A stretch of DNA of 64,000 nucleotides. Origin: Salvelinus alpinus. Taxonomy: Eukaryota; Chordata; Actinopteri; Salmoniformes; Salmonidae. Position 1 is the first letter of the stretch, and every line of letters begins with the position of its first letter. A model generated the notes under the pieces. It saw only the letters and a program-made list of their open reading frames with translations, was not told where the DNA came from and ran no database searches. Made by a program: the position numbers and the translations under genes. Below are positions 13,232-25,285 of this stretch, one piece after another. The DNA is taken from positions 24,294,969 to 24,358,968 of the forward strand of contig NC_092092.1 of the NCBI RefSeq assembly GCF_045679555.1, read 5' to 3'.

Positions 13232-13346
13232 GGCTGTGTCCCAAATGGCATCCTATTACCTATATAGTGTACTACTTTGGACCAGAGCCACGGTCAAAGT
13301 ACATAGTGCACTATAAAGAGAAAAGGGTGCAATTTGGGATGCAGAC
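13232..13346. mobile_element. palindromic TAGTGCA element, copy 3
   Basis: 'cccaaatggcatcctattac' and 'tatatagtgtactactttgg' on the left face 'acatagtgcactataaagag' and 'gtgcaatttgggatgcag' on the right. Confidence 0.8.
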
Positions 13347-14224
13347 CCTGTCCCTCACAGTGTGTGATGTAATGATGGTGTGCCACAGCCCATTCACGGG
13401 ATAGACAGGCAAGGTCTGTTTACACAGGATGCAAGACGACCAGACCTGTCAATCACAGAGCAGAAAACCCTCAGACCCCAGAAAATGTGCTGTTTTATTT
13501 CAGGGCGGAGAAGATGACACACCCTGTAAACCCCCCTGCCAAAATACCATCCACAGATGACTACCAGCTCTGTAAGGTGGCTACAAGGTCTGCAAGAGTT
13601 GAGTTTTTTGTTAAATTTCACATCACAGAATATCCCTCCTACCTCTCCTCACCCTAGTCCTTCTCCCTTCCCTTTATTAGTGGTTCCATTGAAAGATTTC
13701 ACTCTGGCATGTTTTGAAACACAACTCCAAGTTAAGATGGAATATCCTTCAGTGACCAAGCTAATATAGACTATCCACCTCTCCCCCCCCCCTCCTCCTC
13801 CCCCCTCTCTCCCCCTCTTTCCCTCTCTCCCTTTCTCTCTCCCACTCTCCTCTGCTGTCCCCTCCTAAGCCCCATCCTCGGCTTTTTAATAGATGGCCTC
13901 TCCCTGACATGGGGCCGCCGGCATCGCCGGCAGACACAAACTGTTTTACCAGGATCGCGGCCATTTATCTGAAAGACTTCCATTTATTCATGAGCCAGAG
14001 GCTTGGAACAGTCTGCCATCGATGAATGAGACGAGAGGGAGGGAGAGAGAGAGGGGAAAGTGGGAAAGACATTGTGGTCGCTCACCAAACAGCAAGTACG
14101 CAAAGAAAAACATGTTCCCATTGACCGCATATAGGCTTTGATGGGACCTGACTGGATGAGCTCTAATGTAAGTATCGGAGGCAGGGGGAGATAGGAAACA
14201 AATGGCTTTCTATGGGATCTTGAC
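13347..14224. other. no gene seen; CT/C-rich run
   Basis: Polypyrimidine run at about 13780-13860. A 70-codon plus frame near 13557 and several minus-strand frames have no recognisable domain. Confidence 0.4.
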
Positions 14225-14366
14225 TTACAGAAAAGGTTGCAAAATGTTGTTAACTTTCCCAATATTCCCAGATTTTCCCGATATCTATGGTTGGAAGATT
14301 CCTGGAATCAGGAGAGAATAACCAGGAAATCAAGAATCCTTCAGCCAGGATTTCTGGAAAATCAGA
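14225..14366. mobile_element. partly palindromic repeat (TTCCAGGAATCC type)
   Basis: 'ttggaagattcctggaatca' is followed at a distance by 'ccaggatttctggaaa', giving inverted TTCCnGGAA-type motifs. I recognise it as a salmonid interspersed repeat, but with low certainty about its edges. Confidence 0.45.
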
Positions 14367-14868
14367 GAAATTTGGAACCCAACTTCGAGAGCATTGTACA
14401 GCAGCTGTCTTTCAAATGCTCCTCTTAATTACATTTGAAAGGATGTAGGCTAATCAAAATGTCTGGGCCAAGGCAAAATGCCTAAGGGACAGGATAGCAC
14501 AGATTGTCTCAGATATTGACATCTCTTTGAATTCAATGAAACCATCAGAGATATGCTTAAGAGGAGATGCTTCTGGATCACCTGCAAGAGGCTGTTGTTC
14601 CGCTGTTCCATTCGAGGCCCCAGGCGTCCCATCAGCCCCTTCACTTACTCCCCGACCTCTGTGATGTCATCAGCCACGAAGCTTGCCTGGTTTATTTGGA
14701 CAGGCCTTTCCAAACAGGAATGACAACGAATGAATCAGCAAACAGCATAACATGACGCAGATGTGGTGGGTCAATGGTCGATGGTCACAGGCAGGTTTGA
14801 TGGTCAATTAATTAAGACCCGGTAATAACCTGGTTCCTCTGACCCAGTGGGAGGGGAAGACACTGTCT
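14367..14868. other. no gene seen
   Basis: Ordinary sequence; nothing recognised. Confidence 0.4.
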
Positions 14869-14934
14869 GCATCCCAAATGGGATCCCTATATAGCGAATA
14901 GGGAATAGGTGTGCCATTTGGGACGAAGACACTG
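14869..14934. mobile_element. palindromic TAGTGCA element, short copy 4
   Basis: Outer arms only: 'tgcatcccaaatgggatccc', 'gaatagggaatagg' and 'gtgccatttgggacgaag'. The central part is missing. Confidence 0.65.
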
Positions 14935-15002
14935 TAATGGAATCGACTCCTCCACAGAGGTTTCTTTCACATCACTTAGATTTTGCAACGTTGATGTGAT
15001 TT

Positions 15003-15022
15003 GGGGGGGGGGGGGGGGGGGG
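15003..15022 (+). repeat. 20-base poly-G tract
   Basis: Twenty consecutive G after 'gtgatttg'. Long G homopolymers are prone to both biological slippage and sequencing error. Confidence 0.9.
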
Positions 15023-15129
15023 ATGCTGCTTGCTTGAGTCTCCACTGTCCACCACAACTTTTTTGCTTCTCATTAAAAAAAAGATCACTTTACTCATCCA
15101 AAAACAGACATTGGACTTCCGGAGAGGTT

Positions 15130-15165
15130 GGAGGCTCTAACCGCTAGGCTACCTGCTGCCTCCCG
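15130..15165 (-). mobile_element. SINE 5' remnant
   Basis: 'ctaaccgctaggctacctgc' followed by 'tgcc' is the complement of the tRNA-like head of the HpaI-type SINEs at 25714 and 57161. The rest of the SINE is not recognisable. Confidence 0.5.
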
Positions 15166-15729
15166 TGAGTTCAGCATCATAGCCACTACAGCCAACTGAG
15201 CCATTGAAGGGCCGCTATCACCACGATGCACGCGACATGCTCACCCACTCCATTCTCTCTCTCTCTCCACTTATTGCGAGTTAACGGTTGTTCAGCTTTC
15301 TCTTTATAAAAGTCTTGGAACAAATTGTAACAAATACAAGTCTTTTCGATTCTAATTTCATCTTGTCGATCAAAACGTGTATCGTGTCAACTGGAAAACA
15401 ACATCATCTTCCATGAAAATACATTATGAAACTCACAGATGATGAAAGCAGCAGGCCGCCCACACAGAACAGCCGATCAGTGTGTGCACCTCAGTGTGTA
15501 GTGTCCGTGTCATGAGGCTGGTTTCCTGGTCTCTATCCCCGGCAGGACTAATAGGATCTGTCTTAATCCATCCTCCGTGTTCAGCCCTGCTCGGCCCTGC
15601 TCGCTCTCACACACACACACACACACACACACACCGACAACCACACATGCTCACACACAAGCACGCACACTCCTCCACCCCACACACACACGCTCGATCG
15701 CCTGCCACCACCGCAGCTCTGATGGCCCT
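15166..15729. other. no gene seen; short CA run
   Basis: A CA array of about 27 bases lies at 15608-15634 with scattered CACA nearby. Long frames entering the following minisatellite start here but are not believable genes. Confidence 0.5.
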
Positions 15730-17215
15730 CCACATGCTCCTCATTTCCCATGTCCAACACGTAGTCCACATGCTCCTCATTCCCCATGTCCAACACGTAG
15801 TCCACATGCTCCTCATTTCCCATGTCCAACACGTAGTCCACATGCTCCTCATTCCCCATGTCCAACACGTAGTCCACATGCTCCTCATTCCCCATGTCCA
15901 ACACGTAGTCCACATGCTCCTCATTCCCCATGTCCAACACGTAGTCCACATGCTCCTCATTCCCCATGTCCAACACGTAGTCCACATGCTCCTCATTCCC
16001 CATGTCCAACACGTAGTCCACATGCTCCTCATTCCCCATGTCCAACACGTAGTCCACATGCTCCTCATTCCCCATGTCCAACACATAGTCCACATGCTCC
16101 TCATTCCCCATGTCCAACACGTAGTCCACATGCTCCTCATTCCCCATGTCCAACACGTAGTCCACATGCTCCTCATTTCCCATGTCCAACACGTAGTCCA
16201 CATGCTCCTCATTGCCCATGTCCAACACGTAGTCCACATGCTCCTCATTCCCCATGTCCAACACGTAGTCCACATGCTCCTCATTCCCCATGTCCAATAC
16301 GTAGTCCACATGCTCCTCATTCCCCATGTCCAATACGTAGTCCACATGCTCCTCATTCCCCATGTCCAACACGTAGTCCACATGCTCCTCATTCCCCATG
16401 TCCAACACGTAGTCCACATGCTCCTCATTCCCCATGTCCAACACGTAGTCCACATGCTCCTCATTTCCCATGTCCAACACGTAGTCCACATGCTCCTCAT
16501 TCCCCATGTCCAACACGTAGTCCACATGCTCCTCATTCCCCATGTCCAACACGTAGTCCACATGCTCCTCATTCCCCATGTCCAACACGTAGTCCACATG
16601 CTCCTCATTCCCCATGTCCAACACGTAGTCCACATGCTCCTCATTCCCCATGTCCAACACGTAGTCCACATGCTCCTCATTCCCCATGTCCAACACGTAG
16701 TCCACATGCTCCTCATTCCCCATGTCCAACACGTAGTCCACATGCTCCTCATTCCCCATGTCCAACATATAGTCCACATGCTCCTCATTCCCCATGTCCA
16801 ACACGTAGTCCACATTCTCCTCATTCCCCATGTCCAACACGTAGTCCACATGCTCCTCATTCCCCATGTCCAACACGTAGTCCACATGCTCCTCATTCCC
16901 CATGTCCAACACGTAGTCCACATGCTCCTCATTCCCCATGTCCAACACGTAGTCCACATGCTCCTCATTTCCCATGTCCAACACGTAGTCCACATGCTCC
17001 TCATTCCCCATGTCCAACATGTAATCCACAGCTCCTCATTCCCCATGTCCAACACGTAGTCCACATGCTCCTCATTCCCCATGTCCAACACGTAGTCCAC
17101 ATGCTCCTCATTCCCCATGTCCAACACGTAGTCCACAGCTCCTCATTCCCCATGTCCAACACGTAGTCCACATGCTCCTCATTCCCCATGTCCAACACGT
17201 AGTCCACAGCTCCAC
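15730..17215. repeat. 36-bp minisatellite, about 41 copies
   Basis: Tandem copies of a unit that starts 'cacatgctcctcattcccca' and continues 'tgtccaacacgtagtc'. Copies are very homogeneous, differing by single bases (attcc/atttc/attgc, cacg/caca/tacg). Near the right end three copies read 'cacagctcc', losing two bases and shifting frame. Because 36 is a multiple of 3, frames of 480-529 codons stay open on both strands (12-residue repeats HMLLIPHVQHVV or EEHVDYVLDMGN). Openness on both strands and lack of flanking gene structure argue against a protein. Confidence 0.95.
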
Positions 17216-17452
17216 GCACAGGGGATTGGGGTTGTTTTTCCAGTCACACCCCCTGCTCACGTTCCCCTAACCCACCAACCTCGACCTGGCTTTCCCCTAC
17301 CTCCTGCATGTTCCCTTGTCCCTCCACCCTCTACTCCAGGCTTGGGCAGAACCCTGTCCTGGACCACTGTCCTGGACCACAGAGGTAAATCATGTTTTGA
17401 TTAAAATGTTCCCTTATGTGTTTTGGCTTGAAGCAGGGCTGCTATTACATTA

Positions 17453-17488
<36 letters not shown>

Positions 17489-18984
17489 CGAACAAATGGT
17501 TGGTATCTCAGTGCCAAGGCTCTGCACCACCCCTGCTCTGTAGCTTGCCCACGTGTGTCTATCTAACTATGGATCCACCATTCACCCCAACCTGGACCCT
17601 CTATCTATATGTCATCTGGCATTCACTGAAGCTCCTCTCAACCCCTCCATGCTCTCTTTCACCTTTCAACTATTCATTTATCCTCTGTTCACCATCCATA
17701 GCGTCATCTCTTCTCATAGCATCACTCCGTGCTCTGGTAGCCATATTGCAGAAGCAACAATTCCCAGGAGATCTGCTGTGTTTTTGTCTTATCACACTTT
17801 CACACAAGCCCACCTCTGCTCCCTCAGACAATTTGGAAATGGTGCTTTGTTCTAAGTCTGTGAAAATGGAGGAGGACGGGAACGAGGCCTCAGAGACCTA
17901 GAGAGCATCAGTGCGTTAACACAGCGAAGCTGTGGAGACTGCCCTGTGCCAAGGTGGCACCATCTGTGTGTGTGCCTGTGTGCGTGCATGTCTGTGTACC
18001 AGCATGCGCTTGTGTGTGTTTCCGTGTGTGTGTGTGTATGGATGGATAAAGTGAATGAGTGGTTGAACATCAGCACTTCTTCCTCAGGTCATCTCTCCTA
18101 ACCTACATGTGCTACATGTCACTGACCCTGCTAGTGTATGCCTGATTGACCTCTCACCTCTGTGCATCACTGGACTTGTTGTTTACGGTGTTTACGGTGG
18201 CTGTGAAGGAATACTTAAATCATTTAAATCAATATGGTTGATTTATTTATGGTAGAATTGACAGTCGATCCATTAGAGGTGAGAGAGAGAGAGAGAGAGA
18301 GATGGGGGAGAGGGGGTGGGAGAAATTGAGAGAGGGGAGGGAAAAGGAGAGAGTTAGAGAGAGGAGGGGAAAAATAGAGAGGTAGAGCGAGAGGGAGAGA
18401 AGAAAGACAACTCCATGCTGCAGCTCATCAGTTCCATAAGATAGCAATATATTCTCATAATGCGTGTCACAGAGTCATCAAAGAGAGACTAATAATTCGG
18501 ACATTTGAGACATTGGAAAAGGAGCGTATGTTTCCACAGCTGGCCTCAAGCTTTGAGTGAAGTGTAGTGAACTAGATCCAGGCCAGAGGATCATTCTGAC
18601 ACTCAACAGGCCATTTCTGGACAACACCAATCACAACAATCACCCATCACAATCTACCTCAGAGAGACTTAACCAATCAGCAATGACCATAAGGACTAAT
18701 ATCATATGCCACATGGAAATGTATTTAGTTGTGTCAACAACGTGCTGAATTGGGAAACATCCAAATCACCCTATCCTTCACTTCACTCAACATCTGTACC
18801 TGTAGGTCCTCAACATAAAATCACATCAAACATGTTCAGGAATTATGAAGAGAAAAATATTATAGCTAAGCATGAATCATTCTTCAACTATAGGAATGGT
18901 TTTCTTGTTTATATACTTGACTGACCCTTCCAGGTTACCTAAGGAAGGTTTTGAACTGGTACTTGGTTGGAATAACTCCCCGCA
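17216..18984. other. no gene seen; minor GT and GA runs
   Basis: Contains a GT array at 17453-17486, GT-rich sequence near 17960-18040 and a GA-rich run at 18278-18390. A 161-codon frame at 17416-17901 begins in the GT array and shows no domain. Confidence 0.45.
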
Positions 18985-19130
18985 CTAATAATATAAGCCA
19001 TTTAGCAGACGCTTTTAACCAAAGCAACTTGCAGTCTTGCGTGCATCATTTTTATGAATGGGTGGCCACGGAATCGAATCCACGACCCTGGCGATTTAAG
19101 CACCATAATCTACCAACTGAACCATACAGG
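18985..19130 (-). mobile_element. tRNA-derived SINE (V-type)
   Basis: Read on the minus strand, the head has a polymerase III A-box-like 'tggttcagttggtaga' and a B-box-like 'ggattcgattcc', typical of a tRNA-derived region. The plus-strand string 'catttagcagacgctttta' is the conserved tail also seen at 4625 and 8375. Diverged, with no coding capacity. Confidence 0.7.
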
Positions 19131-20712
19131 ACCAATCAATAGTGAGGAAACAACAATCAGTAGAGGAAGGGAATCAAATCTGTAAGTGGCTTAGGCATCA
19201 GGGGTCAGTGTCGACAAATGAGTCTGTTGATGGGTCAGAGGGAAAGGTCGTGACCTACAGGAAGAAGGATCAGGGTCCGGTGTCTGCAGACACAGAGGCA
19301 CAGGCTCCACGCACATGCTTCAGCCACTATCAGGAACTTTCTTAGACTTCATCCTCTTCCTCTTCATCAATCCCATAGTAATCTTTATCATCATCTGGAT
19401 AATGTGCAGCGATGCAAAATAGATTTAGTGGAGGCCTACCTTTTGCCTATTCAATTCTCTCTGAGCTCCCTAGTCCACCGTCCACAGATAGAGGACTGAG
19501 GTATTTAAACTATGTAGGGCCTAGCTAGCCAGTCTATCGATAGGCTGACAGATAGAGGACCAATGTATTTCCACCCTCCATTACCCCCTTATTGATCGGG
19601 AGGATTTGATGTGTTAATCCCTTCACCCTGGTGAGAGATTCCCGTCTTTTGAGACACGAAACCCAAACCTACACTCTTAGCTTGAGTAGAGGATGAAAAA
19701 AAACTCCTGAATATACTCAAGCAGCATTGAGTCTGACAAGGCCTCTCATTCACCCCCACGTCTCCAGAACAGCACTTTGATCAACTAGTGCTTAGGTTTC
19801 ACATTAATGTCTGGATACCTTTCAGAGAGCATGCTAAGCACATGGTTCTTTTGGGATTTAGGCTGCTTAGATGTCTGTTTTCAGAGCTCTTCACTGGGGG
19901 TTTATGTCCAACACGTTAGATGGACGGATGGTGAGTTATGCAGCGCCACACAAGATGTTTCATTGACATTACATAAAATCAATGCAATACTACTGTATGT
20001 GGGCTGAAACATATGGTAAGATACAGCAAAACTCCAAAACTCCAACTATTGTGAAACAAGTCTTCCATTGAAATTAATTGAACTCAATCAGCAATTCACA
20101 CGTACGTTTGAGCTACATTACCTGCATGTTCTGCACTAAACTGTACCTCAAACAAGGATTTTGGCCTGGATGAGTGAAACACATTGTCAATGTCAAACAC
20201 ATTGCATTTGACTATACTACACCCACCGTGCTGCCCATGTTTAAAGCCCAGACTAGACTACCTAACATGACAACACTTTAAAGAAGTAGACAGATGTTAA
20301 TTAGTCAGAGCCTGTTTGAAGACTTCATGCACTTCATTAACTCTCCTCTTCCATCTGTCTTTCAAATGTTCCCTCTGTTTTTCCAGGGGCATCTGTTGCT
20401 TAGCACTCACAGCACACGCATGTGTTTCCAAGGACTGATCTAGAGTGTTTTTCAAAGAAGCAAAGCTGGTGCAGTTTACATGTCTGATGAGATGGAAAGT
20501 AAATAAATGGGAGAACAAAGGGGCCCTGATGATAAACAATCACCAGCCATCTTCTAACATTGTCCCATTTGTGTGCCTTATTTTTCCCTGCCTGCATGGC
20601 TAGACGCCTTAGTTTGTTTATGAACACGTTTCCAAATCCTCTAAGTCCCATGATGTTGTGAGTGAAATGAACTGTTGAGTAATTCCATAAAAAAAACATA
20701 CATGGGTAGAAT
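19131..20712. other. no gene seen
   Basis: About 1.6 kb in which I recognise neither gene nor repeat. Frames of 66-99 codons are present without motifs. Confidence 0.4.
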
Positions 20713-20774
20713 GAGTGTGTGTGTGTGCTCTCATGTGTGTGTATTGGTTCTGAGACATTGTGTGTACGTCTGTG

Positions 20775-20830
<56 letters not shown>

Positions 20831-20885
20831 TGCGTGAGTGCATGTGTGTGCGTGAGTGCATGTGTGTGCGTGCGTGCGTGTGCAC
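20713..20885. repeat. GT-rich microsatellite, imperfect
   Basis: A pure GT run of about 50 bases (20779-20829) lies within a longer GT/GC-rich purine-pyrimidine stretch with 'gtgcgtgagtgcatgt' units. Confidence 0.9.
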
Positions 20886-21049
20886 TCTCGCATGAGTGTG
20901 TGCGTTCTGAGACATTGCTCCGTCTCATTTAAAGCCTCTGCACTGGGACCTGTTTTTTATTTTTCAGACTCGTCCCACATACCAGCCTACCCTGTGGTGT
21001 TGTGGTAAACACTTATAGTCAGGCAAGTGGATACTCTCTGTCTGTCTTA

Positions 21050-21238
21050 GGGCACTATTCAATCCACATCGTGAAAGTTCAGCTTTACAGCGTGATGTAA
21101 ATTTAAAGGCAATGTTCCCGCTTTAGCGGAGACTGCATTCACGGTAAACGATGGCATGTGTATGTAATCTGAAATTACCTTAACATTTATTTTGCAGAAT
21201 CCTTAACACTTCAGCTTTACAGATTTAATAGAGCCCTT
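21050..21238. mobile_element. MITE-like element (CTATTCAATC ends), copy 2
   Basis: Left end 'gggcactattcaatccacat', right end 'cagatttaatagagccc'. The internal 'gcggagactgcattcacggt' also occurs at 38371-38390. Non-coding foldback element. Confidence 0.75.
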
Positions 21239-21261
21239 GATCTCTTTATTTATTTATTTCA

Positions 21262-21968
<707 letters not shown>

Positions 21969-22171
21969 TATCTTTACATTTTTGTTGTTGCAGTGGATCA
22001 GCTTTAATATTGCAGAAAGATTGTTGCTTCCATCAATGTAATTGTCTGCATCATTTCCAATCCCCCCATATATTTTTGGGGTAAATATATATATCAATAT
22101 ACATACATACGTACACATACATACCCATATATATATACATAAACATTTATACATATACACATACATATGAA

Positions 22172-22575
22172 CAGTGAAGAGGAGACTCCGGGATGCTAGC
22201 CTTCTAGGCAGAGTTGCAAAGAAAAAGCCATATCTCAGACTGGCTAATAAAAATATAAGATTAAGATGGGCAAAAGAATACAGATACTGGACAGAGGAAC
22301 TCTGCCTAGAAGGCAATCATCCCGGAGTCGCCTCTTCAATGTTGACATTGAGACTGGTGTTTTGCGGGTACTATTTAATGAAGCTGCCAGTTGAGGACTT
22401 GTGAGGCATCTGTTTCTCAAACTAGACACTCTAATGTACTTGTTCTCTTGGTCAGTTGTGCACCGGGGCCTCCCACTCCTCTTTCTATTCTGGTTAGTGC
22501 CAGTTTGCACTGTTCTGTGAAGGTAGTAGGACACAGCGTTGTATGAGATTTTCAGTTTCTTGGCAAACAATAATA
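22172..22575. mobile_element. head-to-head Tc1-like transposase fragments
   Basis: On the plus strand, 22176-22295 reads a transposase piece 'RRLRDASLLGRVAKKKPYL'. From 22570 the minus strand reads the upstream helix-turn-helix part ('KISYNAVSYYLHRT', 'RKRSGRPRCTTDQE', 'SLRNRCLTSPQLAASLNSTR') into the same 'KRRLRDDCLLGRV' segment. Forty-base arms at 22176-22215 and 22298-22337 are inverted repeats with 37 matches, around an 82-base loop. This looks like an inversion or a template switch joining two copies tail to tail. The DDE catalytic part is missing from both. Confidence 0.75.
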
Positions 22576-22854
22576 CTTAGGCTTCTACCTTCAGTTTATA
22601 CATATTAAACACATTTTACAGACACAATCTATTTTACGATAGTTATATTTTGTTTGTTTTTAGTACTTCCTCTATTTCTGATGTCCATCCAGTTTGATTT
22701 GTATTTGTAACTGGGCTATTTCACAACATTTCTGAACCTATATACATTTTACAAACCCCGTATGTTTTACATTGGTTGTTATTAGTCCCACCCTTCAGCT
22801 CCATTCAACCCTCTCATCTATCTCTTAACACCATCCATTTTGGATTTCTATTTC

Positions 22855-24844
22855 CTATATATTTTCAACTGTGCTGTGATGCTTCACAAAAGTACTGAAC
22901 CTTTCTATTCTCATAGCTTCTACAGATTCTAAATTAAAGATAAACATTTTTGCTAGAATAATAATTATATTATTGATTGATTGACTATGACTTTTCAAAT
23001 CACCCAGTATTGCTATCTGCCGCGTTAGTTCTGAGTAAATGTTGCAATTCTTCAGCCATTCCTGGACCTGTGACCAAAAATGAGCTACATATGAACAGTA
23101 CCAAAGTAAATGATCTAATGACTCTGTCTCCTCGCAGCAAAATCTGCAGAGCTGGAAAGATTGTATCCCCCATATATAACATTCTATTGGTTGCAAGAAT
23201 TTTGTATACTCATTTTAATTGAAAAATCTGAAGTTTTGAATCTGGCGTTGTTTGGCGTGTCAATTCATAAACCATGTGCCATGGAATGGGTACATCGAAA
23301 ATCTTTTCTCAACTATTTTGCAGTTTATATGGCACAGCTGTCATTTTTTTCTTCAAATAACCGAAAGTGAGAGGTTGTAATCTGAATAAAGGAAAAAAGG
23401 TCATGCTTGAACATGGGGTGAGACATTCTTACTAATTTACTAGAGAACCATTTCGGATTTAAGTATAATTTTTGTATGACTGATGCCTTTAGCGAGAATA
23501 TTTAATAATTTCTGCCCTCCAATTTCATAATCATTTTATAAATAGGCCCTTTCAATTTTGTCTGGCTTGCCATTCCAAATATAATTGAATATTTTTTGTT
23601 CATATAATTTATAAAGCAGATCACTAGGTGTAGGCAAAACAATAACCAAATAGGTAAACTGTGATATGACTAAAAAGTTAATCAGGGTGATTTTTCCACA
23701 AATAGACAGGTATTTTCCTTTCCATGGTAGCAAGATCTTATCTATTTTTGCTAACTTTCTATAAAACTGTATTGGATTGAGATAATTTCTTTCTTTCGGG
23801 ATTTGTATACCGAGTATGTTGGTTTTAATCCAGAGAGGTTAACAAAAGTATCTAGATCCTCTATTAGGCTGTGGAGGGAATCATCAGCGTACAATGACAC
23901 TTTTGTTTTTAAGCAACGGATTTCTAATCCCTTAATATTATTGATTGATCTAATTTTAACAACTAACATTTCAATGGCAATAACAAATAGATATGCCGAT
24001 AGTGGACAACCTTGTTTTACTCCTCTTGACAGTTTAAAACTTTCTGAGATGTAGCCATTATTTACTATTTTACTCATAGGGTTACAATACATAACTTTAA
24101 CCCATTTTATAAGAGATTCTCCAAAATCGAAATATTCTAGGCATTTATATATAAACTGCAGTCGTACTTTATCAAAAGCCTTTTCAAAATCAGCTATGAA
24201 AACCACGCTTGGTTTCCCCGATATTTCATAGAATTCTATTGTTTCCAGTACTTGTCTTATATTATGTCCAATGTATTGTCCATGTAAAAAACCTGTCTGA
24301 TTAGGATGAACAATATCTGACAATTCCTTTTTAATTCTATGTGCCAAGCATTTAGCTGGAATTTTTGCATCACAACACTGAAGTGTAAGAGGCCTCCAAT
24401 TTTTTAAATGGACTGGATCTTTATATATACCACTTGGATCCTGTTTCAGTAATAATGAAATCAGACCTTCTTGTTGCGTGTCCGAAAATCTACTGTTTAT
24501 ATACGTAGGAGTGGTTAAAACATGCTAATAATGGTCCTCTGAGTATCAAAAAAGGTTTGGTATACTTTCCATGGTATGCCATCCAGCCCTGGAGCTTTCC
24601 CAGCATTAAAGGCTTTAATTGCATCAAGAAGTTCCTCCTCTGTATTTTGGCCTTCAGTTAGTAGAGATGGAGGAGACTGAAACAAAAACACATTCTGAAA
24701 GTACTTTACTTCCTCTTTCAAAATATCATTCGGTGAATCATGCGTGACTCGATCATTTGTAACAAGTTTCAATAAAACATTTTTGGCAGCATTTCTATGT
24801 TGAAGATTGAAAAATAATTTGGTGCATTTTTCCCCATATTCCAT
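22855..24844 (-). pseudogene. broken L1-type reverse-transcriptase ORF
   Basis: Minus-strand frames in order: 24844-24515 has a pre-RT region with 'GKAPGLDGIPWKVYQ'. Frame 24347-23751 has 'HPNQTGFLHGQYIGHNIR', the first palm motif 'IADFEKAFDKV', 'GVKQGCPLSAYLF' and the palm box 'YADDS'. Frame 23733-23536 has the 'LPWKGKYLSICGKITLINF'-type post-RT segment. Frame 23196-22855 has a Cys/His cluster 'CRFCCEETESLDHLLWYC'. The frames are separated by stops and shifts, so it is inactive. 'LDGIP', 'GVKQGCPLS' and 'YADD' fit the L1/Tx1 group; clade assignment is from motif style only. Confidence 0.75.
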
Positions 24845-24868
24845 CCAGTTCGCTTTATTTTTTATAAT

Positions 24869-25200
24869 CCATAGTGAAGTTTGGAGTGTGACTGTTTGAG
24901 GTTGTGGACAGGTGTCTTTTATACTGATAACAAGTTCAAACAGGTGCCATTAATACAGGTAACGAGTGGAGGACAGAGGAGCCTCTTAAAGAAGAAGTTA
25001 CAGGACTGTGAGAGCCAGAAATCTTGCTTGTTTGTAGGTGACCAAATACTTATTTTCCACCATAATTTGCAAATAAATTCATTAAAAAATCCTACAATGT
25101 GATTTTCTGGACTATGATGAAAATTACAGGCCTCTCTCATCTTTTTAAGTGGGAGAACTTGCACAATTGGTGGCTGACTAAATACTTTTTTGCCCCACTG
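24869..25200. mobile_element. Tc1-like fragment (CCCCACTG end)
   Basis: The right end 'ttttttgccccactg' is followed by TA at 25201-25202, as expected of a Tc1-like terminus. Internal 'ccaaatacttattttccacc' and 'ggtggctgactaaatac' match a common salmonid transposon family. No intact transposase, and the left terminal repeat was not found. It lies between two LINE blocks. Confidence 0.7.
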
Positions 25201-25285
25201 TATTACACTGTATCTTTCTTGAATAAGTTCCTCCATTTATTTTTATTTTTCCTCTAACTTAGTCAAAGCTTTCCTTAAGTTTGGG

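Larger units (their letters stand above)
21969..24868 (-). mobile_element. L1/Tx1-type LINE, broken
   Basis: A minus-strand non-LTR element. Coding remnants run from 24844 down to 22855, and the AT-rich 3' part with 'cttcagctccattcaaccct' and TATATA runs extends toward 21970. It is interrupted by the Tc1 palindrome at 22172-22575 and cut at its 5' side where a Tc1 fragment begins (24869). The 3' boundary is an estimate. Confidence 0.7.

Noticed and set aside
15482..17166. Frames of 482-529 codons encoding 12-residue repeats on both strands
   Set aside because: They are produced by a 36-base minisatellite without stops; several frames on both strands are open at once, and there is no splice or promoter context.
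15730..17215. Regular 36-base repeats resembling a CRISPR array
   Set aside because: Units are directly adjacent with no unique spacers, there are no cas genes, and the surroundings are clearly animal DNA.
17416..17901. 161-codon plus-strand frame
   Set aside because: Starts inside a GT microsatellite; the remainder has no recognisable domain or splice context.
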